A stretch of 64,000 bases of DNA from DASTQL01 sp035462375 (lineage in GTDB: Bacteria; Actinomycetota; Actinomycetes; Jiangellales; Jiangellaceae): assembly GCA_035462375.1 (NCBI GenBank), contig DATHUJ010000109.1, positions 25,033 to 89,032 on the forward strand, in the 5' to 3' direction. The translations under genes and the position numbers were made by a program. Shown piece after piece: positions 25,600 to 34,037 of this stretch. Positions within the stretch are counted from its first letter, which is position 1; the number at the start of each line of letters is the position of its first letter. Under the pieces are notes generated by a model. It was not told where the DNA came from, searched no databases, and worked only from the letters and a program-made list of their open reading frames with translations.

Positions 25600-26829
25600 T
25601 CACTCCGGTGCGCCCACCAGGGTCGCCGGGCGCACGGCGTCGGACCCGAACCGGCGGACCGCCCGGTCCACGGCCTGCTCGGCCTCCCGCCGACCGTGCT
25701 CCCGGTCGTCCAGCGCGAGCTGGCGCGGCCGGCTGCCGGCCGGCGCCAGGCGCTCGACCCGCACCCCCACCAGCCGCAACCGGGCCCGCTGCAGGCCGAG
25801 GGCGTCGAAGAGCCGGCGGGCCGTCGCGTAGACCTCCTGACCGACGTCGGTGGCGTGCGGAAGGGTCCGCGACCGGGTGATGGTGACGAAGTCGGCGAAC
25901 CGGACGGTGAGGACGACCGCACGGCCCTCCACCCCGGCGGCCCGCATCCTCGCGGTGGTGCGCTCGGCCAGTCGGAGCAGCTCGCGGTGGATGTGGGCGG
26001 GGTCGTCGACGTCGTACGGGAAGGTCTCCTGGGCGCCCACGGAGCGCTCCGGCTCGGCGGCGACGACCCGTCGCTCGTCCCTGCCCCAGGCCAGGGCGGC
26101 CAGCTGGGCCCCGTGGCCCGGGCCGAGCGCCCGGCACAGGGTCGCCGCGGGCACCTGCGCCAGGTCGCCCACGGTGCGCAGCCCCAGCCGCAGCAACTGC
26201 TCCTCGGTGCGGTCGCCGACGCCCCACAGCGCCCCGACGGGCAGGGGGTGCAGGAAGGACACGACTTCACGGGGCGGCACGACCAGGAGGCCGTCGGGCT
26301 TGCAGCGGGAGGAGGCGAGCTTGGCGACGAAGGGGGTCGCGGCGGCCCCCACCGAGCAGGTGATGCCCTGTTCGTCGACCACCCGGTTGCGCAGAGCGGC
26401 CGCGATCGCGGCCGGCGGGCCGAGCCGGCGGACGGCCCCGCCGACGTCGAGGAAGGCCTCGTCGAGCGAGAGCGGCTGCACGGCAGGGGTGACCGACCGG
26501 AAGATCTCCATCACCCCGGCGGAGACCTGGCTGTAGAGCGGGAACCGGGGGCGCAGCACCTCCGCCTCGGGGCACAGACGGCGGGCCCGGGTCATCGGCA
26601 TCGCCGCGTGGACGCCGCGCCGCCGTGCCTCGTAGGTCGCGGACAGCACCACCCCCCGGCTGCCGCCGCCCACGATGGCCGGGCGGCCGCACAGGTCGGG
26701 GCGGTCGCGCAGCTCGACGGCGGCGTAGAACGCGTCCAGGTCGACGTGGAGCACGGTGCAGTCGGCGGACGCCTCCCGGTCGGCGGTGCCGACCGGTGCG
26801 CCGGCGAGCTGCCGGGCGGCCCGGCTCAC
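25600..26829 (-). CDS. dinB: DNA polymerase IV (Y-family)
   Basis: This 409-aa translesion polymerase has intact catalytic acids: Asp30 in LHVDLDAFYAAVE and Asp123-Glu124 in SLDEAFLDV. Helix-hairpin-helix motifs (GVGDRTEEQLLRLGLRTVGDLA) and the little-finger domain (about 250-360) follow. RQLALDD near residue 375 resembles a beta-clamp binding motif. It lies 54 bases after the methyltransferase gene, in line with dnaE2. Unlike the non-catalytic ImuB of mycobacterial ImuA-ImuB-DnaE2 mutasomes, this protein keeps its active site. The start has several in-frame GTG choices. Confidence 0.93.
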   Translation of the reverse strand: MSRAARQLAGAPVGTADREASADCTVLHVDLDAFYAAVELRDRPDLCGRPAIVGGGSRGVVLSATYEARRRGVHAAMPMTRARRLCPEAEVLRPRFPLYSQVSAGVMEIFRSVTPAVQPLSLDEAFLDVGGAVRRLGPPAAIAAALRNRVVDEQGITCSVGAAATPFVAKLASSRCKPDGLLVVPPREVVSFLHPLPVGALWGVGDRTEEQLLRLGLRTVGDLAQVPAATLCRALGPGHGAQLAALAWGRDERRVVAAEPERSVGAQETFPYDVDDPAHIHRELLRLAERTTARMRAAGVEGRAVVLTVRFADFVTITRSRTLPHATDVGQEVYATARRLFDALGLQRARLRLVGVRVERLAPAGSRPRQLALDDREHGRREAEQAVDRAVRRFGSDAVRPATLVGAPE

Positions 26830-26883
26830 CGGCGCCGTCCCTGACCCGGGGCCGGCCCGGTCGGGATCCGGGCGAGGACGTCC

Positions 26884-27624
26884 TCAGGTGCGCACGGCGA
26901 GCACGTGGAGCTGTCCCGCGACGGAGCGGAAGGCGGGGTGCGAGGCGACGGCGGTCTCGAGGTCGAGCAAGGCGTCCGCGGCGCCGGGCTCGTCGACGAG
27001 GTTGCCGGGGACGAGGTCGGCGAACACCCGCACACCGTGCACCTCGCGGACCCCCAGCCCGGCCGAGGCGAGCAACCCGACCAGGCCGGGCTCGTCGAAG
27101 CGGCGGGGCAGCGGGTCGGCGGGTCCCCACCGCCCGTCGGGATCGGTGAGGGCGTGCCGCGCGTCGAGCAGGTGGCCCGCGGCGGCCCGGGCCAGCACCG
27201 CGGCGTGGCGCTGCGCGGCGAGCACGCTGGCCAGCCCGTCCGGCCGGAGCACGGCGGCCATGCCCCGCACCGCGGCGACCGGGTCGTCGACGAGCTCGAG
27301 GACCCCGTGCGCCAGCACGGCGTCGGCGCTGCCGGCCTCGACGACGTCGAGCAGGCCGGCAGCGTCGCCCTGCACCGCCCGGACCCGGTCGGTGACGCCG
27401 GCCTCGTCGGCCCGGCGCTCGAGCGCCGCGAGGGCATCGGGGCTCGGGTCGACGACGGTGACCCGGTGCCCGGCCCCGGCCAGCGGCACGGCGAAACCCC
27501 CGGTGCCGCCCCCGGCGTCGACGACGTCGAGCCCGCCGCCGGCCTTGGCCCGCGCCGCCAACGCGGCAGAGAGCAGGTCGTGCACGACGGCGGTACGCAC
27601 CGGGCGGCGCGAGCGCTCGGCCAC
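26884..27624 (-). CDS. SAM-dependent methyltransferase
   Basis: This 246-aa class I methyltransferase has motif I DVVDAGGGTGGFAVPLA, then VTVVDPSPDAL, VQGDAAGLLD and ADAVLAHGVLELVDDPVAAVRG, an arrangement like UbiE/CmoA-type enzymes. The substrate is unknown. GTG 27624 is preceded by GAGGAGG. It sits between dnaE2 and dinB in the same orientation, so it is probably co-transcribed with the SOS cluster; whether it takes part in repair is unproven. Confidence 0.85.
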   Translation of the reverse strand: MAERSRRPVRTAVVHDLLSAALAARAKAGGGLDVVDAGGGTGGFAVPLAGAGHRVTVVDPSPDALAALERRADEAGVTDRVRAVQGDAAGLLDVVEAGSADAVLAHGVLELVDDPVAAVRGMAAVLRPDGLASVLAAQRHAAVLARAAAGHLLDARHALTDPDGRWGPADPLPRRFDEPGLVGLLASAGLGVREVHGVRVFADLVPGNLVDEPGAADALLDLETAVASHPAFRSVAGQLHVLAVRT

Positions 27625-27694
27625 GCGGGGCCTCCTCGAGGTGGGCGGGGTGGAGTGCGGGCGGTCGGGCCACACCTTAGGGCGAGCACCCCGC

Positions 27695-30600
27695 TCACCG
27701 CCCCGAGCTGCCGGGGCTGGCGTGCCAGAGCTTGCGGGGTGGCGCCTTGGGGTCGTCGCCGGGTGGCCGGACGTCGGCGTACGGCGACTGGCGGAACCCG
27801 CTGGGATGCACCAGCACCCGTCGGCGACCCATCCCGCCGGCCGTGGGACCGGCCTGCTCGTCGCCGCCGAGGCTCCCCCGCGGCTCGTAGACCTGCCCCG
27901 CCGCACCGGTCGGCGGGCGGGCCAGGACCGGCCGTGAGGAACGGCTGGCCGCTGCGCCCGCGATGGCTTCCTCGCTGAAGCCCGCCACCCCGTCGAGGAG
28001 GGCCCGGACGGCCTCGGTCCCACCCTCGGACCACGCGGCGTGCAGACCGGTCAGCTCCCAGCAGCCGGTGGCGCGCAGCGAGACCCCCCGCGGCCCGGTC
28101 CGCCGCAGCACCCCGCGTACGAGCAGCAGCCAGGAGTGGAAGAGGGTGGCGGCGTAGGGACCCTGGGCGTCGTCGAAGAAGGTGGCGTCGACCGGTCCGG
28201 TGGCGTCGTCGAGGGTGAGGAAGACGACCCGGCGGCCGGAGCGGATCGGCGGGGTCTGGGTCGCCACCTTGACCCCGGCGACCAGCAGCTCCGTGCGGGA
28301 GCGGCGGTGCAGCAGCTCGCGCGAGCGGGTCACCCCCATGGCGTCGAGCATCGGCGCGTAGAAGTCGAGCACGTGCCGGCTGGCGTCCAGGCCCAGGACG
28401 TCGAGCTCGGCCCGGACCCGCTCGGCGTCGTCCATCTCCGGCAGGCCCGAGCCCACCTCCTCCGCCGGGGCGTCACCGAGGTCGAGGACGAGCTGGACCG
28501 CCGGGGCGCTCGACCCAGCCGACCCAGCCGACCCAGCCGACCCAGCCGACGCTGCCCGTACGGCGGCACGCGGTCGGCCTCCCCGCCGGCCCGAGCGCGC
28601 CACCGCCCGGCTCCACCGGTCGAGGTCGGCCACCTGCAGCAGCAGGTCGCGGCGGGTCACCCGGCCCCGCCGGCGAACGGGCGGGGCCACGCCCAGGCCG
28701 TAGACGCTGTCGAAGGCCCCGGCGACGACGAGCCGCTCGACCACCGGCCGGGAGACCCGGGCGCGGTGCCAGAAGTCGGTGAGCGAGTGGTAGGGCCGGC
28801 CCGCCACCACCCGGGCCACCTCGGCGTCGGAGATCCCCTTGACGTCGGCGAGGGAGAGCCGGATGCCGTAGGCCCGGGCGTCGGGCAGACCGGGCGGTGG
28901 CGCGGCCCGTGGCGGCCGGCCGAGGATCTCCGGAGGGGGTTCGTCGAACGGCCCCACCCGCTCGACCCGGTAGACCTCGTCGGAGGCGTTGACGTCGAGC
29001 GGCAGCACGGCGATGCCGACGTTGCGGGCGTCGTCGAGGATCAGCCGCCGGGGGTACATGCCCGGGTCGTGGGTGAGCACGCCGGCGAGGAAGGCCGCGG
29101 GGTGGTGCGCCTTGAGCCAGGCGGACTGGTAGGTCGGCAGCGCGAAGGCGGCGGCGTGCGCCTTGCAGAAACCGAAGGAGGCGAAGGCCTCGAGCACCTC
29201 CCAGACCCGCTGCACGGTGTGCCTGTCGTAGCCGCGGGCCAGCGCCCTGGCCGGGAACCAGGTCCGGACCTCCTCCTTGCCCACCCGGTCGCCCAGTGCC
29301 CGCCTCGCCTCGTCGGCCTCGGCGGGGCTGCAGCCGGTGAGCACCGCGATCATCTCGATCACCTGCTCGTGGAAGACCACGACCCCGCAGGTCTGGCGGA
29401 GCGCCGGTTCCAGGTCGGGGTGGAGGTACTCGGGTTCCGCCCATCCCTGGCGGGCCCGCAGGAACGGGGTGACCATGTCGCTCTTGACCGGTCCCGGCCG
29501 GAACAGCGAGATGTCGACCACGATGTCGTCGAAGGTCTCGGGGGCGAACTTGCCGACCAGCTCGCGCTGCCCGGGCGACTCGATCTGGAAGCAGCCCAAG
29601 GTGCGGGTGCTCTGGATCAGCCGGAAGGTGGCCGGGTCGTCGAGGGGGACGTCGGCCCGGTCGTCGAGGTCGATCTCCACGCCGTCGACCCGGCGGACCT
29701 CGTCGACGGCGTGGGCCATCGCCGACTGCATCCGGACGCCCAGCACGTCGAGCTTGAGCAGGCCGAGGTCCTCGACGTCGTCCTTGTCGAACTGGCTCAT
29801 CGGGAACCCGGCGAAGCTGCGCTCGACCGGGGTGCGGTCGAGCAGGGTGGTGTCGGAGAGCAGCACGCCGCACGGGTGCAGCGCGATGTGCCGTGGCAGG
29901 CCGTCGAGCCGCTCGACCAGGGTGAGCAGGAGGTCCAGCCGGGCCGCCGGGATGTTGCTGGCCCGCAGCTCGGGCAGCTCGGCCAGGGCCAGGCGCACGT
30001 CGCGGGCCCGGATGTGCGGGAAGGCCTTGGCCAGGGCGTCGACCTCCCCCACCGGCATGCCCAGGGCGGCACCGACGTCTCGGATGGCGTGGCGGACCCG
30101 GTAGGTGTCCATCATCGACACGCAGGCCACCCGCTCGGTCCCGAAGCGCTCGAGGATCGCTTCGTAGACCTCCTCGCGGCGCGCCGACTCCACGTCGACG
30201 TCGACGTCGGGCAGTGCCTGCCGCAGGGGGGACAGGAAGCGCTCCATGAGCAGCCCGTGCCGGACGGGGTCCACCCCGGAGATCCCGAGCAGGTAGCAGA
30301 CCAGGCTGCCCGCGCCGGACCCCCGCGCGGCGACCCTGACCCCGAGGTCCCGGATGAGGTCGCAGACGTCGGCGACGGTGAGGACGTAGGACGGGTAGCC
30401 GAGCCGGCGGACGGTCTCGAGCTCGGCGTCCAGACGGTCGAGGACCTGGTGGCCGGGGCGGGGACCGTAGCGGGCCGACAGCCCGGCCTCGCACCGCTCG
30501 CGTAGCACCGCGTCGGCCGGCCGGGAGGAGCCGCCCCCGGTGAGCACCTCGAACTCGGGGAAGTGCACCTCGCCGATGCCGAGGTCGGCGCGCGGGTCGA

Positions 30601-31510
30601 GCACGCAACGCTCGGCCACCCGCCGGGTCGCCGCCAGCAGCCGCCGGGCGGCCGCCGGCTCGAGGCCGGCGGCCCGGACGACGTCGTCGGCGACCTCGGC
30701 GACCTCCTTGCCCGACTTGAGGTAGCCCTCGGCGTTGGCCCGGTCGACGTGCCGGACGTCCAGGGCCACCAGCCGCCGCGCGGCGTCGAGGACGTCGGCG
30801 ACCGGCGCGTCGCGCCGGTCGGCGTAGCGCACGGCGTTGGTCAGGACGGCCGGGACCCCGGCCGCCCGGGCCAGGGCGAGCAGTCGGGCGGCGTGGGCGG
30901 TCGTCCCAGGACCGCTGCCGGCCGCCCGGTGCGACACCACCTCCAGGACCAGGTCACCGGTGCCCAGCACCTCGCGCCAGGACCTCAGGACGGCCCCGGC
31001 CAGGTCCGGGCGGCGGCGGGCCAGCGCCGCCCCCACCTCCGACGCCGGGCCGAGCAGCACGAGCAGGCCCCCGCCGGAGGCGTGCTCGGCGACGAGGTCC
31101 AGGGTGGTCACCGGCTCGCCCCGCTCCCCGGCGAGATGGGTGGCGGATACCAGCCGGCACAGCGCCGCCCAGCCGGCGTGTCCCTGCGCCAGCACGGTCA
31201 TCCGGGGCAGCCGCGGGTCGACCTCGGCGCCGCCGCGGGTGGGGGTGCGCGTCCCGCGCCGACGGCCGGACGACGGCAGCAGCCCGGACGGGTGGACGGC
31301 CAGGTCGACCCCGAACACCGGGCGGATCCCCGCCGTGGCACACGCCTTGGCGAAGCGGACGGCACCGTAGACGCCGTCCCGGTCGGTGAGGCCGAGGACG
31401 TCCATGCCGTGGTCGCCGGCCCGCTCGACCAGGGCCGCCGGCGAGGACGCTCCGTGGCGGAGCGAGTAGCCGGAGGCGACGTGGAGGTGGACGAAGGGAT
31501 CGCCGGTCAT
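27695..31510 (-). CDS. dnaE2: Error-prone DNA polymerase III alpha subunit DnaE2
   Basis: This 1271-aa C-family polymerase is used for damage-induced mutagenesis. The N-terminal PHP domain begins FVHLHVASGYSLRHGASSP. The palm has the acidic catalytic set LPDVDVDVESARREEV (about residue 435). RGSGAGSLVCYLLGISGVDPV, helix-hairpin-helix and OB-fold parts follow. It is longer than many DnaE2 proteins (about 1050-1100) owing to an Ala/Gly/Ser linker coded by a 9-bp tandem repeat (28511-28550) and a C-terminal tail of about 70 residues (VLVHPSGFRQSPYADV). ATG 31510. It is downstream of the SOS promoter at 32726-32754. Confidence 0.95.
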   Translation of the reverse strand: MTGDPFVHLHVASGYSLRHGASSPAALVERAGDHGMDVLGLTDRDGVYGAVRFAKACATAGIRPVFGVDLAVHPSGLLPSSGRRRGTRTPTRGGAEVDPRLPRMTVLAQGHAGWAALCRLVSATHLAGERGEPVTTLDLVAEHASGGGLLVLLGPASEVGAALARRRPDLAGAVLRSWREVLGTGDLVLEVVSHRAAGSGPGTTAHAARLLALARAAGVPAVLTNAVRYADRRDAPVADVLDAARRLVALDVRHVDRANAEGYLKSGKEVAEVADDVVRAAGLEPAAARRLLAATRRVAERCVLDPRADLGIGEVHFPEFEVLTGGGSSRPADAVLRERCEAGLSARYGPRPGHQVLDRLDAELETVRRLGYPSYVLTVADVCDLIRDLGVRVAARGSGAGSLVCYLLGISGVDPVRHGLLMERFLSPLRQALPDVDVDVESARREEVYEAILERFGTERVACVSMMDTYRVRHAIRDVGAALGMPVGEVDALAKAFPHIRARDVRLALAELPELRASNIPAARLDLLLTLVERLDGLPRHIALHPCGVLLSDTTLLDRTPVERSFAGFPMSQFDKDDVEDLGLLKLDVLGVRMQSAMAHAVDEVRRVDGVEIDLDDRADVPLDDPATFRLIQSTRTLGCFQIESPGQRELVGKFAPETFDDIVVDISLFRPGPVKSDMVTPFLRARQGWAEPEYLHPDLEPALRQTCGVVVFHEQVIEMIAVLTGCSPAEADEARRALGDRVGKEEVRTWFPARALARGYDRHTVQRVWEVLEAFASFGFCKAHAAAFALPTYQSAWLKAHHPAAFLAGVLTHDPGMYPRRLILDDARNVGIAVLPLDVNASDEVYRVERVGPFDEPPPEILGRPPRAAPPPGLPDARAYGIRLSLADVKGISDAEVARVVAGRPYHSLTDFWHRARVSRPVVERLVVAGAFDSVYGLGVAPPVRRRGRVTRRDLLLQVADLDRWSRAVARSGRRGGRPRAAVRAASAGSAGSAGSAGSSAPAVQLVLDLGDAPAEEVGSGLPEMDDAERVRAELDVLGLDASRHVLDFYAPMLDAMGVTRSRELLHRRSRTELLVAGVKVATQTPPIRSGRRVVFLTLDDATGPVDATFFDDAQGPYAATLFHSWLLLVRGVLRRTGPRGVSLRATGCWELTGLHAAWSEGGTEAVRALLDGVAGFSEEAIAGAAASRSSRPVLARPPTGAAGQVYEPRGSLGGDEQAGPTAGGMGRRRVLVHPSGFRQSPYADVRPPGDDPKAPPRKLWHASPGSSGR
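28511..28550. repeat. 9-bp tandem repeat inside dnaE2
   Basis: CGACCCAGC is repeated four times in tandem, followed by CGAC. It encodes an Ala-Gly-Ser repeat linker in DnaE2 and could expand or contract in steps of three residues without a frameshift. Confidence 0.85.
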
Positions 31511-31595
31511 GGGGACCCCCGGTCACGGCAGGGGCGGGCTCCCGTCCCGGCCCCAGGTCCCCGCCCGACCGCTCCTCTGCGGGCTCCGGCGGGGC

Positions 31596-32054
31596 TCATC
31601 CTGCCCGCAGGGGAGCCGTGAGGTCGACGAGCGGGTCGAGTCCCTCCTGGCGGGGCAGGCCCAGCACGGCGGTGACCAGGCCGAGGAACGCCTCGGCCTC
31701 CCGGAGGAGGTCGTCGGCCTCGCGCGCGGTGACCACGCGCGCCAGTCCGGCCTCCGCCGCCGCCCGCTTGTCCGCTCCCGCGGCGAAGAAGGCCGCCCAC
31801 TCGCCCAGCTCGGGAGCCACCTCGGTCAGGACGGTCCAGACGTCGCGTGGCCCGGAGCGGCGACGGCGCGACGGCCGGGTGCGGGCGGCGAGCACCGCCG
31901 CACCGGCCCGCAGGGCGGCCAGGTGCGCGGCGACGTAGCGCTCGGCGGGTGCCGTCGCAGCGGCCGACTCGCCCAGGCAGTCACGGGAGTGCGCGAGCAG
32001 GTCGAGGACGCAGTGCCCCAGGGGTGCGCGGGGTGGCGGAGGAAAGGAAGGCAT
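31596..32054 (-). CDS. SAV_6107-type HEPN domain protein
   Basis: This 152-aa helical protein resembles the SAV_6107 family of HEPN-domain proteins encoded next to dnaE2/dinB in streptomycetes and related actinobacteria. Visible features are an Ala-rich helix with ERYVAAHLAALRAGAAVLAARTRP (an RYxxAHLAAL motif), DVWTVLTEVAPELGEWAAFFAAGADKRAAAEAG, and a C-terminal helix. The role in mutagenesis is unknown. ATG 32054 has GAGGAG ten bases upstream. It lies between DUF6504 and dnaE2 and is probably in the SOS operon. Confidence 0.85.
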   Translation of the reverse strand: MPSFPPPPRAPLGHCVLDLLAHSRDCLGESAAATAPAERYVAAHLAALRAGAAVLAARTRPSRRRRSGPRDVWTVLTEVAPELGEWAAFFAAGADKRAAAEAGLARVVTAREADDLLREAEAFLGLVTAVLGLPRQEGLDPLVDLTAPLRAG

Positions 32055-32084
32055 CGGGCCGGGACTCCTCGAGGGTGGTGGGGC

Positions 32085-32125
32085 GGGTCGGTGGTCGGGT
32101 CGGTGGTCGGGGCGGGTCGGTGGTC
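32085..32125. repeat. Three copies of a 12-mer, GGGTCGGTGGTC
   Basis: Copies at 32085-32096, 32097-32108 and 32114-32125 (the last after a five-base insertion) fill the gap between the DUF6504 stop and the HEPN gene. No open reading frame or known site explains them. Confidence 0.8.
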
Positions 32126-32483
32126 AGTCGTGCACCCGCAGAAGGACCCAGCCGCCGCTCACCACATCCATGGCCAGGTCGAAGACCCCCGGCGGGGACC
32201 ACCGACCGGCTGCGGCCTCGACCCGCCAGACCTCACGCTCACCCTCGTCGAGGACGCCCAGGACGCCACCGGGCCGCTCGGACCGGTCCGCGGTGCCCAC
32301 GGCCTCCACCCCGTGGACCGCCTGGGCCGCCGCGGAACGCCACCACCGTCCGGTCTCCACCCAGTGCGCGAGCACGCTCCGCACCAGGAAGAGCCGGTCG
32401 TGCCACAGGAACTGGGCAGGTGCCTCGGCACCGTCGACCAGCCCGCGCCGGACCTCCACCTGCTCGTCGTACCACCGGGACAT
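32124..32483 (-). CDS. DUF6504 family protein
   Basis: This 119-aa protein matches the DUF6504 pattern: MSRWYDEQVEVRRG, PAQFLWHDRLFLVRSVLAHWVETGRWW, EREVWRVEAAAGR, then FDLAMDVVSGGWVLLRVHD. The many Trp residues and the RLFLVR strand suggest a small beta-rich fold, like proteins found next to dnaE2 in actinobacteria. ATG 32483 is chosen because the family similarity begins there and GGAGG lies five bases upstream. A GTG at 32687 lies in the same frame but would add 68 residues of unusual composition. It is the first gene after the SOS promoter. Confidence 0.78.
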   Translation of the reverse strand: MSRWYDEQVEVRRGLVDGAEAPAQFLWHDRLFLVRSVLAHWVETGRWWRSAAAQAVHGVEAVGTADRSERPGGVLGVLDEGEREVWRVEAAAGRWSPPGVFDLAMDVVSGGWVLLRVHD

Positions 32484-32699
32484 CGCCGCCTCCATCTCGT
32501 CGCCGGGCGACCGGACGGCCGCACCGAGGGCGCACCGGAGGAAGGCGGTGCGGTGGTCGCGGGCCCGCCGGGCCGCCGAGGCGCTTCCCCACACCCCGGC
32601 CGCCCGGCGGACCCGCCGGGCGCGGGGGTCGAGGACCGCACCCGACGGGAGACCCGCCTCCCCGGCGGCCGGATCGCGACGCCACACCGCCGGAGGTGA

Positions 32700-32715
32700 T
32701 CGAACGTCTGTTCGA
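32700..32715. promoter_or_regulatory. SOS box (LexA site) of the dnaE2 cluster
   Basis: TCGAACGTCTGTTCGA is a perfect palindromic match to the actinobacterial LexA consensus GAAC-N4-GTTC. It lies just downstream of the predicted -10 (32726-32731), near the start of transcription, where bound LexA would block initiation. Confidence 0.9.
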
Positions 32716-32725
32716 ACACCACCAC

Positions 32726-32754
32726 AGTAAACCCCTCCCCCGACGACACGTCAA
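32726..32754 (-). promoter_or_regulatory. Promoter of the DUF6504-HEPN-dnaE2 cluster
   Basis: Minus strand: TTGACG (32749-32754), a 17-base spacer, then TTTACT (32726-32731). The spacing is ideal for the housekeeping sigma factor, and the SOS box lies immediately downstream. Confidence 0.7.
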
Positions 32755-32840
32755 CGTTGCGTGGGCTGGGCACCCCGGCCGCGCGGTACATCGGTGTGTC
32801 ACCGCCCGGACCGTCCGGTCCACCGACGCGAGCTGCGGGT

Positions 32841-32846
32841 TAGAGT
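32841..32846 (+). promoter_or_regulatory. -10 hexamer of leaderless ybaK
   Basis: TAGAGT is seven bases before the ybaK GTG, and no Shine-Dalgarno sequence is present, so transcription probably starts at or next to the start codon. Confidence 0.65.
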
Positions 32847-32853
32847 CCGGGCC

Positions 32854-33336
32854 GTGACCGAAGCGACGCTCCCCCCGGCGGCGGAGCGGGTGGCCGAGGC
32901 CCTGCGTGCCGTGGGCGTCGCCGGGCGGCTCGTCGTCCTCCCCGAGCCTGCGCCCACCGCCGCGGCGGCGGCGGCCCAGCTCGGCTGCGAGGTCGGCGCC
33001 ATCGCCAACTCGCTGGTCTTCCGTGCCGACCACGACCCGCTCCTGGTGCTCACCAGCGGAGCCCACCGCGTGGACACGGCGCAGGTGGCGGCCCTCCTCG
33101 GAGTGGCCCGGATCGACCGGGCGGACCCCGACTTCGTCCGCCGGCACACCGGACAGGCGATCGGCGGCGTGGCCCCCCTGGGCCACCCCTCGCCGGTACG
33201 GACGGTGGTCGACGCCTGGCTGGCCCGGCACGCCCGCGTGTGGGCGGCAGGCGGCCACCCCAGCACGGTCTTCCCCACCTCGTACGACGAGCTGCTGCGC
33301 ATCACCGGCGGCGTGGCGGCCGAGGTGGGCGGCTGA
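32854..33336 (+). CDS. YbaK/EbsC aminoacyl-tRNA deacylase family protein
   Basis: This 160-aa protein of the YbaK/ProX editing superfamily hydrolyses mischarged aminoacyl-tRNA in trans (Cys-tRNA-Pro in E. coli). Motifs are APTAAAAAAQLGCEVGAIANSLVFR, LVLTSGAHRVD, and the C-terminal GGVAPLGHPSPVRTVVD, with PTSYDELLRITGG at the end. The exact substrate cannot be predicted. GTG 32854 follows a TANNNT box directly (leaderless). The last codons overlap a possible CTG start of the CrtA-like gene. Confidence 0.92.
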   Translation: MTEATLPPAAERVAEALRAVGVAGRLVVLPEPAPTAAAAAAQLGCEVGAIANSLVFRADHDPLLVLTSGAHRVDTAQVAALLGVARIDRADPDFVRRHTGQAIGGVAPLGHPSPVRTVVDAWLARHARVWAAGGHPSTVFPTSYDELLRITGGVAAEVGG

Positions 33337-34034
33337 CTCCCCCCGTCCCCGCCCTGGTCACCCTGCACCTGTGGGGGGTGCCGCGGCGCCACGTCCCCAC
33401 CGCCGTCGCCCGGATGGCACTGGACCGGCGCGTCCGGACGACCCCGGGCCTGCTCTTCGCCAAGCTGCTCGGCACAGGCGGCGGCTCGACCTTCACGGTG
33501 CGCGACGCCGACCCGCGGCACTGGGGCCTGCTGGCCACGTGGGGGTCCGCAGAGGACGCCGGCCGGTTCGAGGACACTCCCACCGCGCGGGCCTGGGAAC
33601 GCATCTGCGAGGAGGCGCTGCTCGTCCGCATGGTCCCGCTGTCCAGCCGCGGCAGGTGGTCGGGACGGGAACCGTTCGGCGCGCCGACCCCCCGGCGGTG
33701 GGACGGCCGCGTCGCCGCGGTGACCCGGGCGCGCCTGCGCACGCGCACGACCCCGACCTTCTGGCGGGCCGCCCCGCCGGTGACCCGCGAGCTGTGGGCC
33801 AGCCCCGGCCTCCTGCTGGCCACGGGGATCGGGGAGGCGCCGGTGGGCCTGCAGGGCACCTTCAGCCTGTGGGAGTCGGCAACGGCGCTGACCGACTTCG
33901 CGTACCGGGGGCCCCGGCACGTCGAGGCGGTCAGGCGGACCGGTGAGGTGGGATGGTACGCCGAGGAGCTCTTCGCACGGCTCGGCGTGCTGCAGGTGAC
34001 CGGCACCTTCGCCGGCACGACCTGGGAGAGGTGA
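33333..34034 (+). CDS. Spheroidene monooxygenase (CrtA)-like protein
   Basis: This ~233-aa protein resembles CrtA, a haem-dependent monooxygenase that ketolates C-2 of acyclic carotenoids. Family motifs are LVTLHLWG at the N-terminus, TTPGLLFAKLLGTGGGSTF, SSRGRWSGREPFG, VAAVTRARLR, IGIGEAP-like ATGIGEAPVGLQGTFSLWES, and VGWYAEELFARLGVL. No ATG or GTG lies just before the LVTLHL strand. The CTG at 33333 overlaps the ybaK stop (CTGA) and has GAGGTGG upstream, so I take it as the start. A GTG at 33240 (deep in ybaK) or 33378 (loses the first strand) are alternatives. It heads the carotenoid group. Confidence 0.75.
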   Translation: MTPPVPALVTLHLWGVPRRHVPTAVARMALDRRVRTTPGLLFAKLLGTGGGSTFTVRDADPRHWGLLATWGSAEDAGRFEDTPTARAWERICEEALLVRMVPLSSRGRWSGREPFGAPTPRRWDGRVAAVTRARLRTRTTPTFWRAAPPVTRELWASPGLLLATGIGEAPVGLQGTFSLWESATALTDFAYRGPRHVEAVRRTGEVGWYAEELFARLGVLQVTGTFAGTTWER

Positions 34035-34037
34035 CCG

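Larger units (their letters stand above)
32484..32853. other. 370-base region between DUF6504 and ybaK
   Basis: The right part holds the SOS-controlled promoter for the minus-strand dnaE2 cluster (32700-32754) and the leaderless promoter of ybaK (32841-32846). The left part (32484-32687) is an open frame continuous with DUF6504 but lacks recognisable protein features. It is either a roughly 235-base 5' leader or an N-terminal extension starting at GTG 32687. Confidence 0.6.

Noticed and set aside
25600..26829. Considered as ImuB rather than DinB
   Set aside because: The catalytic acidic residues are present (Asp30, Asp123, Glu124) and the ImuB C-terminal features are missing.
28040..30505. 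821-codon plus-strand frame opposite dnaE2
   Set aside because: Its composition is that of an antisense shadow, with no motifs and no ribosome site. dnaE2 is certain.
32085..32125. Short direct repeats considered as CRISPR
   Set aside because: The units are 12 bp, nearly contiguous and without spacers; no cas genes are present.
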